A program made the position numbers and the translations under genes. Under the pieces are notes generated by a model. That model worked only from the letters and a program-made list of their open reading frames with translations, had not been told where the DNA came from and searched no databases. Shown piece after piece: positions 23,579 to 37,897 of a stretch of 64,000 nucleotides of DNA. The DNA comes from Pisaster brevispinus (taxonomy: Eukaryota; Echinodermata; Asteroidea; Forcipulatida; Asteriidae): the NCBI GenBank assembly GCA_023634235.1, contig JAMKCF010000002.1:14565091-14629090 (forward strand), in the 5' to 3' direction. Each line of letters begins with the position of its first letter. The stretch's first letter is position 1.

Positions 23579-26500
23579 GTAAAGCAATCGAATCCACTGT
23601 GAAAGCAAGATTTCTTCTCACTGAACTCAAATAAATATTCAGTGATCTTAAATGATGACAAAATTCAACGCCATTGATGATTGAAATATTATATTTTTAT
23701 ACATGTACACTACAATTTCACATTGAGAAAATTGTCATGTTTTACGGTCTTACGTCTTAACAAAGTGACATTTCATGAAGTGCTCAAGTTTTAAGACCTT
23801 TACTTTTTCAATTACTATAATTATATAATGAAACCTTTGCATGAGAGTGACAATTTTTGTTGTCGTAAACTGACACTCAAGTTGCATTAACCATTGTAAT
23901 GCACGGCGCGCACCCAACTCAAATGTGGAGAGGGGGAAAAAAAAACAGTTTTACGAGCGGACACAAACCTTGTTATTCTTTTAATCTCTTTATTTTTACT
24001 TGGTTGGTTCTGTTGTTGATTTCTATTCAACAGAAACTTTATTTTCTTTTTTATATTCCTTTACTTTTCAATTTTTTAATATTATTCTTTTAGTTTCTTC
24101 TCTTCACACAGTTAATTCTATTCTTTATTTCTGCTTTAACAGTTTATTTTGTTGATATCCTCCATTTATTTTTCAATCTTCAGTTGTCGTTCTTTTTAAG
24201 ATCGTCAACGGCCATGGTTCTTCAAAAGTCTATCTGGCACTCCCATGGTGGCAGAGGTTGATATTGGGTTTAATAGATGTAATGTTAGCATCGGGATGAA
24301 GAATTTAATTTGGTTTTTCCCTTACACCGATGTGTATTAAGCACTGTATGCTCAGTGCGTTCCTGAGCTCTGTGAAAAAAACAAGAAAAAAACTATGGTA
24401 CGATATTGGGTTTGAAAAAGCCTTTGGAGCGCCACGGTAGCTTGGGGCTGCATACTCCCCAGGGTCCTGAGAAAGATGTTTTCCACATTTACAGGAATGT
24501 TATTGGCCGAATGATGTAGCATGCACTAACATGACTAGTTAATGTCAGGGCTCGAATTTTACACATTGGACCACAGGTCGGAGGCCAGTAGTTTTGGTGT
24601 CGGGCCAGTTAAACTTTTGACTGGACAAGTCCGGCAGTCTTGTTTTTTAATTGACTATTAAATGAAGAATAGTACCTCTTGGTATAACATCTTGAAAAAA
24701 ATATATACATGTGTTATATGTTCAAATCAAATGTTGGCTTTGAGTCAGTTAAAATACTTAATTATCAATTCTACTGAGTAATGACATCATGATGTGTACT
24801 TAAAACCCATAAAGACACATGAAATCAATCAGTTAACTTTAAGTGCATGTTAAACTGGGTCGAGAAGTTTCTTTTCTGGTCTTGTAAAAGCAATTCTGGT
24901 CCAGTAAATACATTTTGAGCCACAAGCCCTGTGGTCTTGTGGGTTTCTCTCAAGCCCTGCTAATGTCAAACTCATTTTATAAAAATGCTCTATTATTAGA
25001 CTTGTCAGGGTTTGCCCTTCACTTTTTCAGTGACTAACCAGCAGGACCAGTTAGCTTTTCATTTCACTGGTACACCAGCTTCTTCACTGGTATATATTTC
25101 ATATTAAATTAAATAGAGATGCTCTTGATCATTAAACCCAGCCAGCTGGGCCACTACATGTAGGTGAGAATTTTGACTGGTCCTCTGGTGTTCTTTACTA
25201 GCATTTGGCCGGTTAAGGGAGAATGCTGTGATAGTTAGTATTATTATTAATATTAATCTTAAGATTTTCGTTTCAATAATAATAATTACAAAAACAAAAA
25301 TATCCATCCATTTTTTGGCGCTTGCACTGTGGATGCTGTATGAAATAAATAAATAAATAAATAAATAAATACAATAAATAAAACAGTCCTGACTCGGTGA
25401 AGGATACATGTACATCATTCTTGTATGAGGACAAGTTTATGCCCTGCAGTAATTTTTTGACAATTTCACGACCCCCTTGATTACATCAATATGTACAGTG
25501 CTTTGTTTGTCATGAATTTATTTATTTAACACAAAGCCCCACCACACAACCACCCAGACCAGCAGACAGGACTCAGGGGGCTGATGGAGTTTGTGGAGAG
25601 AATTAACAAGACCACAGGGCATGGGCTCGAAATGTTCACTGGACCAGAATTGATTTTACAAGACCAGAATCAAAATATTACACTGTGAAATATTATTATT
25701 CAAATAAAGAAACAATAACACACAAGACTGCCGGACTGGTCCAGCCGTAAGCTTGTGTGGCCCAACACTAAAAGTGTACATTTCAAGCCCTAGAGCTACA
25801 GTGTACTCAGTGTAATGTCATTGCTGCCCGACCGCTGCCTAGTGATGGAGGCATTTTAATTTGAAGTTAATTTGCACACATTAACTGAAATGACAGCAAT
25901 ACCTAATTTACAGACACACGTCGTGTAGCACTCTCTCACCAGTCCTGACTGGACAAAAACAAACCCCAGCTCTTTCTGAGCCAGCCTTATTATAATCCAA
26001 GATTGATTGTTTTTGGCCTATATGACTTCAAAGTGGCGTGCATCTCATTAGTCGTAACAAACAAACCAGCTCTTACTGAGTCGGCCTCATTAGCCATTCT
26101 GAGATATGGTGGACTCATTATGTTGGCACTTATTATTTTAGGTTTGGGTAAATTTGTCTGTACACACCCAACCAAAACAGTACACACTCCTGCAGTGTCC
26201 ACCGTATCACAAAAAGACTAATTATAATACACCCAAGATTTATTGTTTCGGCCTAAATGACTTCGTTGTAGCAGTGTGCATATTCAATGAGATCATTTCG
26301 GCGGGCAGCATCCACGTGTCTGCCTGGATGAGTCATCCACTCTGTAGTAATGCAGAGCTTGTCGAGTTATTAATAACAACGAGGAACTCTGAGACGGATA
26401 GCCGAGGAATCTTTATTTGGCGGGGACGGAACATGGATGTCTGTGTACGCTCTTGTCGAATCGGTCATGAAGGATTCTGGATTTGCTGGTAAGGTTTGGC

Positions 26501-29500
26501 AAATCTTCAGCGCAAGGCTTTTTTGTTTTGTGGGAGGGGGTGGGGGGTTCTGTTGTTTATAGCTGGTTGAGTATTATGTTGTTTGTCACTACAGGAAAGA
26601 CTGTAGTGTTGGTTTGTAATGCTTGTGTGTATTCAGTCTACCTTCAACACCACCTGTAAATCATACTGTGTACATGTATGATATTTGTGTATTATAACTA
26701 GCGGGCAAGATTGTATTCTTTTTCAGGTCAGAGCTTCTACAGAGCTGGCATTGTCTGTGATGTTTTGCTCGTATGCAGTATTTCCTTGTGCGTAGTGCAA
26801 CTTTTGAAAAGGTATTGAATACAGTTTTATGTGTGGGCATGAAGGCAGAAACCGGAAGTGCGATACCCCCCCTTTTTGCATAAACATATACTTTGAAAAT
26901 CTCATGGTCTTCAATGTAACTAGTGGGTTAGACTGCCAGGTCTTGCAATCACAAGGTTGTGGGTTCGAATCCTACCAAGCTAACCAGTGTTCTCGCAGTG
27001 ACTAGAATAGTTGTCGTTTAGTTACTGAATCGCAATTTCTTGACGTTAAACCAATGCTTGAGTGAAAGAGTTTGGCTGTTGCCAGCTTGGTGTTTATATC
27101 CTCTTGTGGGAGTTTGCTGAGCTCCCTTGATGGGAAGATCATCTCAACAAACAAACAAGCTTGGTACACATGCGTACATGTACATGTACATGTATGTACA
27201 TGGGACATGTACAAAATGTTGTTAAGCTTTAGTCAGTTGACCCTGTTTACACTAGATCAAGGAAGGTGGATCAGACCCGGGTCTGATCCGGCAATGTGGA
27301 TTAACGGCTAGTGTAAATGCACAAAAAGCAGGATCAGACCTGATTCAAGATCCTGCAATTTGAATCCACTTTTTGAGGAGGGTTGAACCCTGCAATTTGT
27401 GGATCAGATCCGGCAAAGTGAATCCCAGAAGCAAGTGTAAAACGCAATAGGTGGTTCAGACACTGCAATTCAATAAGGTCATTTCAGGTTTTGCTATAGG
27501 AATGGTGGGTTTTTTTTCCATGTGTTTCTGTGTGACCGCTGAGATCAAAAGTGGGATCAGAGCTGGATCAGGCGCTGGTGTAAACGCGACACCAGATCTT
27601 GATCTGTGGTGGTGATAAATACACGTATGCTGGATCTCAATCGAGGGATCCACCTTACTGGATTGAGTGTAAACGTGGTGTACATATTTCAATAACAACG
27701 TTGACATCTGGTAAAATAATTGATGCCCTGCATAAGAAAAAAGTGGGTGGGGGATGGTCGGCTAATGGCTAGTACATATATTTTTCTAGGAACATTTTTA
27801 ATTGTATTTCCTCTTTGGAAATTAGAGCATTTTTAGGTGTTCGTGTTATTTATTTTTTTCTTTCGTTTTCAGTTTAACTTTTTTCTTTTGATTGATTGCT
27901 TTCTCTTTCTGGGGGGGGGGGGGCTGACGATTAACAAAGAGTCTTCTGTATTGATATTATAATAATAAAATACCCAGTCCTTTTATAGAGTTTTCACGGC
28001 TCAAAGCACCCATAATTTGTTTTCTACAGGTGTACAGGTCGAGCTACATGTATGTTTTGAATTGGGCGTGACACCCATTTAACATGTAAATGTTGTACAT
28101 TAAATAACACCTTGTAATGGTTTATGAGATGCTTTGGTGCAAACTTGTAGAACCCAACTGCCAGCAACACTGGGGCGAAGCCCTTCCTCTTAACGTTTTT
28201 TTTTCTTCTTTTTTTTGTATTACACACTCTTGCTTTGCTTTGCATCTCTTTGGAACGCCTTGCCTCGTGCATGTTTCCCTCCATCCTACAATCTAGCCTG
28301 TTTTTTAAAGAGGATTTATCAATTCCTACCGTCGGCTTCCCTGAGTTATTTTCATCTTTGATATTTTTCCTCTTGTAGCCCCTTACCAAGAGTGTCTTTC
28401 AGCCTTGTTTGGGGCAAACTTGCATTTAAAAAAACTAATTAAAAAACCCCACATGGGACCTATTATTGCTTTATGTCTCATCTGAAGGACAAAGCAAGAA
28501 TGGTTAAGTGTCTTGCTCAAGGACACAGGTGTCAAGACCGGGACTTGAACCCACACTCTGCTGATCAGAAACACCAACTCGGTCAAGGCTCAATGACTCT
28601 AGGCACCCTACTCATGTATGTTAGAATCTCACTCCTCAGTGAACATTAGATTAGCAAAAAAACCAAACTTGAAAATACCTTTTTAAAATTAGTTTAAATA
28701 TGCTTTTGAAAGACGATCAAAATTAGGATGCAGATTATTCTTTAAAGGGAATCTCCACTAGACCACAGGACTTATGGCCGAGAAAATTCACTAAACCAAG
28801 AAATTCTTTTTAAAAGTCCATGTCATAAATTTTGTCTTCCCTTTGCGTGTGAAATTGTTCGGGGTGAAGTTTTTGTTTGAAAAGCCATAAATTAGTTAAT
28901 GCTCATTTTAAAAAGTGTCAGATTACCGGATGCATTCGGTTCTGAGTTTGCTGGCACGGTGGTAAAACCACTGGACTTTCTTTAAAATCTAAGTCAATAA
29001 TTGAACATCATTATTATTTATTGAAGATATTAAACAGTGAATTGAAAAAAATGAAGACCGCTGCTCTTCACGCTCTTGTGAGTTTACTGGCCCAATGATG
29101 AAATCACTGGCCTGAGGCCTGCTCTCCAGTGTAATAAAAACAAATTAAGCCCTTGTATCAAATGTCTACATGAAAATATTGGTAGGCAGCTCGCAAATAT
29201 TTATAACAAACATTTATAGGTGGGTTTTTTTTCACTCGATACTGTGCCCTGCTAAAAAAATGGGCACTAGGAGTAGGAAATGTACTCAAAATGATAAGTA
29301 TCTAAATAAATGCATTAGCCTCTAATTGGCATAAATATTCATAATGATATTGCCAGACGTTTGTTCCCACTCTGTGAGGGACCCCCAGCTGGCTGTCGGG
29401 TCCAAAGGACATATGTTCCCGAGATCAATAACAACAGAGCCCCACCAAGTGAACCGACTGATGTTGTAAAACGATCATGCCCCGCTCGGTGCACTAGCTG

Positions 29501-32500
29501 AGAAAAAACAGTAATTGACTTTCACTGTGAATTTTTTTTAACGATGGCTGCCCAGAGTTGAGATGTCAAAGTGGAGAACATGTGTGCTTTGGCTACAACA
29601 TGTTTTGTGTGTGTGTGTGTGTTTTTTAGGCACGGCGTCTGATTTTGATGAGTCGGCCATTTTTATGATATCAGTTGTTCATTAGCGATGAATCACTCAT
29701 GTCGTTAACATAATCAGTTGTGTAAATGGTAATTTATTACAGTTTTCTGACACTTTGGTTTATATGATAATTTATTAGACCTTTGGTTTTTGTGTGGGGA
29801 AATGTTACATGTCTCATGTTTTATTTTTTATTTATTTATTTATTTATTTATTTATTTTTTTCAAACTTTGGTTTCTCAGATTCAAATATAATTTTAGATA
29901 AAAATTGATATCTTTTTCCATAACTACATTTACTTCGAAGTGAAATGTTTCTCTAACTGCTTTAAGCTATCAGAAGATGCTGTGCTTCTACCGTGTTATA
30001 AACATCACCTGAAATATAACGGGGAATCGTTTTTTTTTGGTTTTTTTTACAGCAGCTACATGTGCCGGAATGAAAAAAGGAAAATGATAAACCCGACACC
30101 GGTTTACTTTGAAAAAGTGTGTTTGGTCACTGTAGTCACTTCCGGTTTACATCACATAACGCATACATGTGTAAATACATTAAGGATGCATTTTAATGCA
30201 TCAAATGTACAGTGTGTCTTTGTACTTAAAACCAGTTGTACATTTAAATTGCTGTAAGATTTTGTGTACAATAGTGTGTCGCTCGTCTTGTTATGAATTT
30301 GCTTAACTGACGGCATCACCATGGGTTGCATCTGGTCAAAGATGAGACGTGGTAGGTATATGTCTTTTTTTACATGGTCCGTCATGCGTTGTGCGTATTA
30401 AGTGCACAGTGCGCAATCCTTACAAAATAAAAATACATGCCAAGCAGTATGTACATGTAATACAGATACATGGCAGGGATCGAAATTAACACTAGACCAC
30501 TGGCCCGAGGCCAGTGGTTTTAGCATCGGGCCAGTAAACTCACAACTGGACAAGCCCGATGGTCTTGTGTTTTTCAGTTGAATAATAATACGCTACCTCA
30601 TTGATAAATCTGATAAATATTGTTTAATCCTCTTCAGTATCGATGTGCGACACATAAGACAAACGAGACAGATTTTCTCTTAGTCCTTGTTCAACTCATA
30701 TGTTGATTCTGGTCTTGTGAAATAAATTCTGGTCCAGCACAAATTTGGAGCTACGTACAGGCCCTGCAGTCTTGTGAACAGTTCCCCCAAATTCGAGCAC
30801 TGCATGGAATTGTGTGCATTGCTTGGCCTGTGATTTTATGTTGACGCATTTGGCATTAACGCATTGCACACAGCTGGGCGTTTACACCCCTTTGAGGGAG
30901 CCTTGCCGAGTTCTCTTGTTTGGAAGGTCATGTGATCAAACAAAGTAAACTAACGCCCAGCCCAGTGATAAGTAATTGTTATTTGGGCCATGAGTGCTCA
31001 ACCCTCCACAATCAGAGGTCGTTCAGACACAGTACTAAAGTCGGTTTTAAGGCAGTTTGAACTCATTCGGGTTTAACTTTATGTGTCTGAACGCTCTTAA
31101 AACTTAACCAAATCGGGTTGAATGATTTGAATCGGCCAGCGAGGGTGGTTCAATGCTAAACCACTTTGGGTTCATCTTTTAGCACGTGTGTGGACAGAAT
31201 AAAAATGACCACATCCTTTTTAACTCGCAACAGATGACCGCTGACCTGTGTAAGGTCGCTAAGTAAATATGCCTACGTGCACCTCAACAGGGTTTTGTGA
31301 ATAAACCGGATGTTATTGTGTTGGGTCAGGGTGCTGTTTGACCTCTTAAAACCGAAGATAAACCGTATAGGGTTTAACTTAGAGCTGTCTGAGCACAAGG
31401 TAGTTTTATTTTTACGACCACCCCCCCCCCCCCCCCCCACTGCTCGTAAAGTTAAACTGGTTCGGGTCTGAACATGGCCTCAGACAACTTCATGAAGAGG
31501 ATTAAGAAAGGATTTAGGAGGGCTAAGAAGACCTTCATTCTCCAGTTTCGAATCATTCTTGAGGGTGTGCGTAACATTGGTACAGGACAAGACTGAAAAA
31601 AATAAACGTCACAGATTTGCACAAGGTGGTCATGGTGGAGAACTTCCCTTGAAATATTTTTCCCGAAATGCTATACCTTTTTTTTTTTTTAATGAGTGAA
31701 ACAATTAGTTTTGATCTCTCAAGTCCAAAACCCAAATGTTTGAAATCAGTGAAAACACTGTTTTCTCGTGACTTTGATGACCGATTGAGCTTTAATCTTT
31801 CACCGGTTTGTTGTTTCATGTGTATGTTTGGTCACACAAAACTTTGGTGCGTAGATTCTCGTCTTTGACAATTTACCAATATTGTCTTCATGCTCTATGG
31901 TCCTGTTTATAATTTGTTTGAGTTTCATAAACTTGGTTTATGTTTTTTAAAAGAGGTAGGTAATGTAAGTTTGTTGAGAAATTCATAGCTGTTAAGTTTT
32001 ATGATTATTACACATGTATATCTGATTTACAGTCATTTTAATCTGACTTCAGACTGTAAAAGTCTGCCCAGTAAAAAAATAAATTGCTGTAATTTTCAGA
32101 TGTAAAGAAATGTACTTGATCTACTTCTCTAGCACTGACAGACTGAGGAGAATCGTTCAAATGTCAATAGAGTTTATAAACACCAGGGGTTACCAAAAGG
32201 TGGAAATGCCAAAGTTCCCAAGACACTTCCTAAACTCTGGAACAAAGTTTCAGACTTTTTTTGTCAGCAAAGACTCTCACCCTTGTATTTTAAGCTGAAG
32301 TGAAGGGCCATTTAATTATTACAATAAAAAATACAGTAAGGACCTTATAAGTTAGGCTGATGATTTATTATTTTGTTTTCCAACCTGAACGTTTGGGTGT
32401 TCACTTCCATCGGTTTGTGGTGCATTGATCCTGCTCTTGTAATTAACGGCATGAGTTGCCTTTCTGACGGATGATTGTGTGGGTTGAGTTGAGTTTGTGA

Positions 32501-35500
32501 GAAAGGTGTGTTTTGTTTTGTTGTTGTCTGACAGTGACATACTTACTGCTTTTTACTACCCTGAATTGGACCACTTGTGTATTCACATGCTGCGATGAAT
32601 GATTGATCCGAACAAATTCAATGGAATCCAGTGGTTGAGTCATCGAGCGTTTTTTGTTTTTTTTTTCTCGTTTTTTTTTCGTTAGGCTCAGTGTGAATCG
32701 TACTAAGGGGAAACCCTTCTCATTACCTGTACAGCGTCGTCGGGATGACATTGGGGCGGCGTTTTAAATACATGTGTGTAAGTAGTTTAAACCAATTAAT
32801 ACACTTGTTTTGCAAACTGGATGCTTTCAGAGAGAGCCTGACACTTGGTTATTATGCAGGATTTATGGTAAGGATAACAAACCTCAAATTGTGTAATTTT
32901 AGTCTGGAGTTCATACTAGAGGTAGAACCATTCTTTTTCCTGTGAAATATTTCCCTCTGAAACGAAGTCATATTCGAGAAAACTGTATATGAAAACCTAA
33001 GAAAACGCAATAACAGCTGATTTCGGTCGCTACAACCAAAATTAAGGAAAATGTTTTGACGTGCTGAAAATTGTGTAGTGCTTTTCACTATTTTTTCCTG
33101 ACTCACACAATGGATTGAGCCTTAAATTTTTGATACTTCATGTACGTGGTTGATCACACAATTTAAGTTTAAAACACTGTCTGTGACTGTTTTGTCAGCT
33201 CTACCAATCCCGTATTATACCTTGAAATAAGTACACGTATGTAATTTAAACAGATTCTTGCACCTATTACATACTGGATGATCTTAGAGTGAGTCTGACA
33301 CTTGACCGTATCATGCAGTTTTCAGTGATTATGCATTGTGCAATATTTGTTTAAACTGCTTGTTTTAATTTACATTGTAGACACGTACATACTTAAGTAA
33401 CTGAATTTGAATTGACTCTGCAATTTTGTACTTGACATGTGACAGTGATGCACTTAAATCAATAGCTACACAAAATACATGTACATTGCTCAATGTCTCA
33501 CTTGTACATAATGTACATGTAGTACGTACATGTACATTTACGTTACACATGCATACATGTACATGTACATTGTACGTCCACATTTATACATGTATGTACC
33601 GGTACACATTACACATGCATACATACGTACTGTATGCAGCCTTTTTGTTAGCACATTCTCAAAAATGCAACCTTGTGAAGCATTCTTTTATTCCTTTGTC
33701 CCTGCACTTTCTGCAGTTTCCCATAGACTTTGTAGTTTGTACACAAATTTTTCTGTGGAGCAACCCAGTCTTTAGAATTTCCATGTGGAGTCCTTTTATT
33801 TTCCCTTTTTTGTTTTGTCCTTGGGTCTCCATAAGGTACTGAAAGTGAGAGCAGATTTGTGTATAATACATCATGCTGTGTATTTAATAAATTTACAGAT
33901 CATGTCCACATATTCCTTTGATCAATATTTAAAGTTTTTTTTTTTTACTGTATCTATTTCCTTAATAATTTGTGGCTTCATGTTTTTTTAATGGTACTTT
34001 TATTTGTATCTTTTGAAATAGTTTGTGTTTAAAGTGCCTTTGAGCTTTATTTTTTCTTGAAATTGGCGCTATATAAATACTGTATGATTATTAAAGTTCA
34101 CTGCATGTAGTGTACGAGGCACTTGTGCAACTTTTTAGCTGATCAGCGTATTTCCGCGTTTTTTTCCGGTTTCTCAGCTGGGGGTTGTATTATTTTCACG
34201 TTTGGTTGTGTGACTGGAACAGTCCCATTGAAATAAGTTTGATTTCATGGTACTCCCAACCCACCCAACCCAAAATTCCTACTAGAGCAACCTTTACTTG
34301 CCACAAAGAATATGAAGCTGAGGTTTTCCCTTCCGTTGTTGTATATCTGCACGTTCGTACAGTGCAGCTGAATGACATTGACCGGTTGTCAAACTTTTTT
34401 GACACAGAGACTGAGGATACAAATGCAGATTCCGACAAACCCATGTAGGTTATGGCAATCATTTTCTTTGTTCTAATCCTTGTTTTATTTCATTCCACAG
34501 AATGCAACACCATGGCACAGAGCGTGGCTGTGACGAAAACGCCTGCCACACAGCCAAGTGGCCTCACCCCAACAACTATACACGATGGTATGAATGAAGC
34601 TAACTCACCTCCTCAAGACAGCCTGGCACCAAGGAGGCAGGCAACAGACATGACGGCCGGTGGTGGCCAGACACAGGAGCTCTGCACTGAGGAGGATAAA
34701 ATCAACAGCAATGACGTCGTCCAGTCGATGGACTCGGCAGCCGATCTAGGAAAGGTGCTGAGTCCAAAGGATGTCAGCAAGGATGACTCGACCCCACTCC
34801 AGGAAACGGTAGCCAACAGAGATGGCAATCAGAGAAACTGCGTAACAAACAGTAACCTGACATCCTGTCATTGTCCAGATAAAGGTCTGACACGACCGGC
34901 ACTACCGACTAAACCTCAGTCTAGTCCTAGAAAACCTCTGTCAAGGGCACCACCACCAAAGCTACCGCCAAAACCGCCACATCTGATGTTTAAAAGATCC
35001 CCAAGCTCCGAAGCTTTACTTGTGAGGCGAAAACTTGAGGACGGAGAAGCTGTAGTGAAAGAGAGGTCTCAGAGTGTCAGTGTTTCACCAACTCAACAGA
35101 GGGAGGAAAGCCCTGAGAGAAAGCAGTTCAAACGGCCGGTCCCTGCTCCTCGAAAGTCTTTGCCCAGTATCTATCCTGATGGTCTTACCATTGTCACAGA
35201 TGTGAAAGACGCTAACCAAACAATGAACCCTGAGGAACACTCTGAGACAACAACCTCCCCTGTTGAAGTGGACGATTCAAGACCTTTACTTCTGACAGGT
35301 CAGAAGCAGCCTGCTGACAAATCCGATCAGCCCCATAGTTCTGATCTTGCCTGCAGTCCCCAGGACGAGGTCCACCCCGGTGGTGGGAGTAGTGGCGAGG
35401 ACACAAACAGTCAGAAGAAAAAGTCTGCCAAGGCTCGGCACGTGAAAGTCCGAGAGAGGGCAGCAATTTTTGAAAAACTAATCGAGGAAGAGACTCGAAC

Positions 35501-37864
35501 CAGAGACTCGCAAATAAGTGAGCCCAGATCAAGGACTTGCTCTAGATCAGATAACATCGAGGATGCGCCTAATATCACAGACAGTTCGGACATTAACTTG
35601 AGAGGTCTCAGTCGGTTACACTCATACGTCAATGTACCACCAGATGGTTCACTCTACAAGAAAGCTCCTCTTGAAGATGATATGATTTCTGTTTCGTCAA
35701 TATCCTCAGATTGCTTCTTTGACGCTCCTCAGTCCAGCGTTAGAGTTCCCCCTCTGCGTTCTCCGTCCCCCGTTCTTGCCGGAGGCGAGGATTCCTCGGA
35801 GAAGAACTCAGAGAGGGAGTCTGTCTACACAGACGTCGTCCTACCCGATGCTAATCCATCGGTGGAACCCGATTCACCAAATAGTACCCTAGAACTCTCC
35901 CCACGGCATCCCCTGATCTCGCCCAGTACTTCCGAGGGTCGGGAGAATTCATCCGTTAGGTCATCGTCCAGAGATTTTGACTATGACGATGTTGTCATTC
36001 CCAATCCAAGTACATCACAGGAGGCTGTTTCACCGAGGAGTACCTTACAAAGTAACAAACTGCGTCCCCAGTCGCCGAAGCCAAGAGTCACTATTCTTAT
36101 GAAGCAAGAGAAAGAAACTAGTACCGTCTCTGCGGACAAAGCGGAGAGTGCGTTAGAACCTACTAAACCCAAGCCATCATTCGGGGTCAACACATTCAGG
36201 AATGTCACTCCAATGTTTAATCTACCACCCAAACCAGCTGCTCTACGCGGGAAGAGGAAAGGCGTAGAGTCTGGTGGCCGTAAAACTAGGCCAGCTACAC
36301 TCGTTGAGAAAATTAATGACCCCGAAAGTCAACAACCCTTACCAGCCACATCCCCAGTCCCACAAGAGGGTTTCAATAATTACAAGCCAGCCGGCCGGCA
36401 AAAGAGGCCAGGAATATCTCCAGACAGGAGCCAGAGTATGGGTTCAGTGAGCCCAAATCAAAAGCTTGCACCGCAAGAGGAGGAAAAGAGTTACTTAGAC
36501 CGGCAAAAACAACCGGCCACGCCACAACAAGAAAGTACTGAGTTAGTAGGCCACCATAACGGGTCAGTCTCCCCAAGAGACATTGATCTCGAGTCAGTGA
36601 ATGAATCGCTCACTGAATCAGATGTCTTACGATATGAGGAAGCGACTCATCACCCAGAAGGAACAGAGGTAATCTTGACTGATAAGTCAGGAACAAACAC
36701 TGCCATCGTGGAAACGCATTCCATCTCGGACGTCTCAACGCAGCAGCGGACAGACGAGGAGTTGTCAGTCGTCGAACAAGCGGACACCCCGAACATGCCT
36801 CCGGTGCATCTGAGGAAGAACGAACGCATTAAGTCTCACCCCGGCGGATACGAGGTCTTTCTCCCGGACTTCATCGATCCGTTAAGCCTTACCAGGAGAA
36901 GTGGACAGTCGGCTGAAACCGAGGCTGAAACCGAGGCTGAAACCGAGGCTGGGGAGTCAGAAGAGTTTGAAGATGCGAACATCCGAGAGAACGCAGAGCC
37001 ATCAAACGCAGGTGTGTACAAAATAGATTCTGTAGTTTTGACAACGACTGTTGTTAAAGTTGTGACCCAATTTACCTGAGGTCATCGTCACAATAATCTT
37101 AGTTGCATCACTTTGAGAGTCGGTGTCCCAGTGTGTTGTACAGTCTAGTGCACATTTTTAGGTGGTGCTGCATTTACATGCTTATCATTATTTTTACGCA
37201 CAATTCAACTACAAATACAACACACATTTGTTTTCCTAACAAAGTTCATGTTTATCTTTGCCAAACGAATACTTTTGGGGAAGACGTGCCACTGATGAAC
37301 TCAATTACCAGGTGTACCTCAAAATTTGCTGGACCAGTTTTTAAGAAACTCGTAGAAACTGTAGATGAGCTGTTGTTCGAAACGGCAATGACATTGTCAG
37401 AAACCAGTTACCAGATAATAGACCATGTAATGTGTAGTGGTCGAGACTGGCCAACTTAATTGGTACTCCGCAAATTTTTGTTGTGGTATAGATCTAAGAC
37501 TCTGCAAATTTTTTGCTTAGCGAAAAAATTTGCTAGAAACCATTCTCTGTGGAACAGAGCCCGATTTCATAAAGGCTGTAGGCATAAAATCTTGCTAAGC
37601 ACAGACAAATCTTGCTTAGCAGAAACAGGTCACCGACCAAAATTCTATGTTACACCTGGTGCCCCACTCATTTTTTGCTTAGCAATTCTGCTTAACAATT
37701 CTGCTTATGAAAGTGGGCCCCACTTTTGAAAAAAAAAGCCCAGAAACCAATTCTACAGAACCTAAAAACGGGGAATCAACCAAAATCTGTACATTAGGCC
37801 TAAAAAAAAATTTGTTGGATTGCCCTATCCCGACCGACTGTAAAAGTAGCAAAATCTTGGTCGC

Positions 37865-37897
<33 letters not shown>

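Larger units (their letters stand above)
23579..34500 (+). other. Intron 1 (10.9 kb)
   Basis: It holds repeats and no coding exon I could support. Contents: a SINE 3' part at 24262-24385 (minus); a dispersed element with GGGCCAGTTAAAC and CTTGTGGG phrases at 24545-24962, 25622-25795 (minus) and 30476-30806; (TAAA)n at 25347-25382; a diverged duplication at 25985-26300; and a tRNA-like fragment at 26918-26990. There are also foldback elements at 27243-27682 and 31014-31475, (TTTA)n at 29822-29860, (GT)n at 29608-29622, and ACATGTAC-rich DNA at 33470-33620. Confidence 0.5.

Noticed and set aside
26433..26488. Short ATG frame with a good donor (CTG/GTAAGG)
   Set aside because: It ends in phase 2, which throws the frame at 34501 into an early stop. 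It could only serve as an untranslated alternative exon and has no promoter motif nearby.
33426..33842. 138-codon open frame
   Set aside because: Most of it is translated ACATGTAC/TGTACA repeat, giving Thr-Cys-Thr and Met-Tyr-Val runs in all frames.
34452..34500. Upstream in-frame ATG at 34452 with a signal-peptide-like MAIIFFVLILVLF
   Set aside because: This stretch is the polypyrimidine tract and acceptor before exon 2; the hydrophobic peptide is a by-product of T-rich intron sequence.
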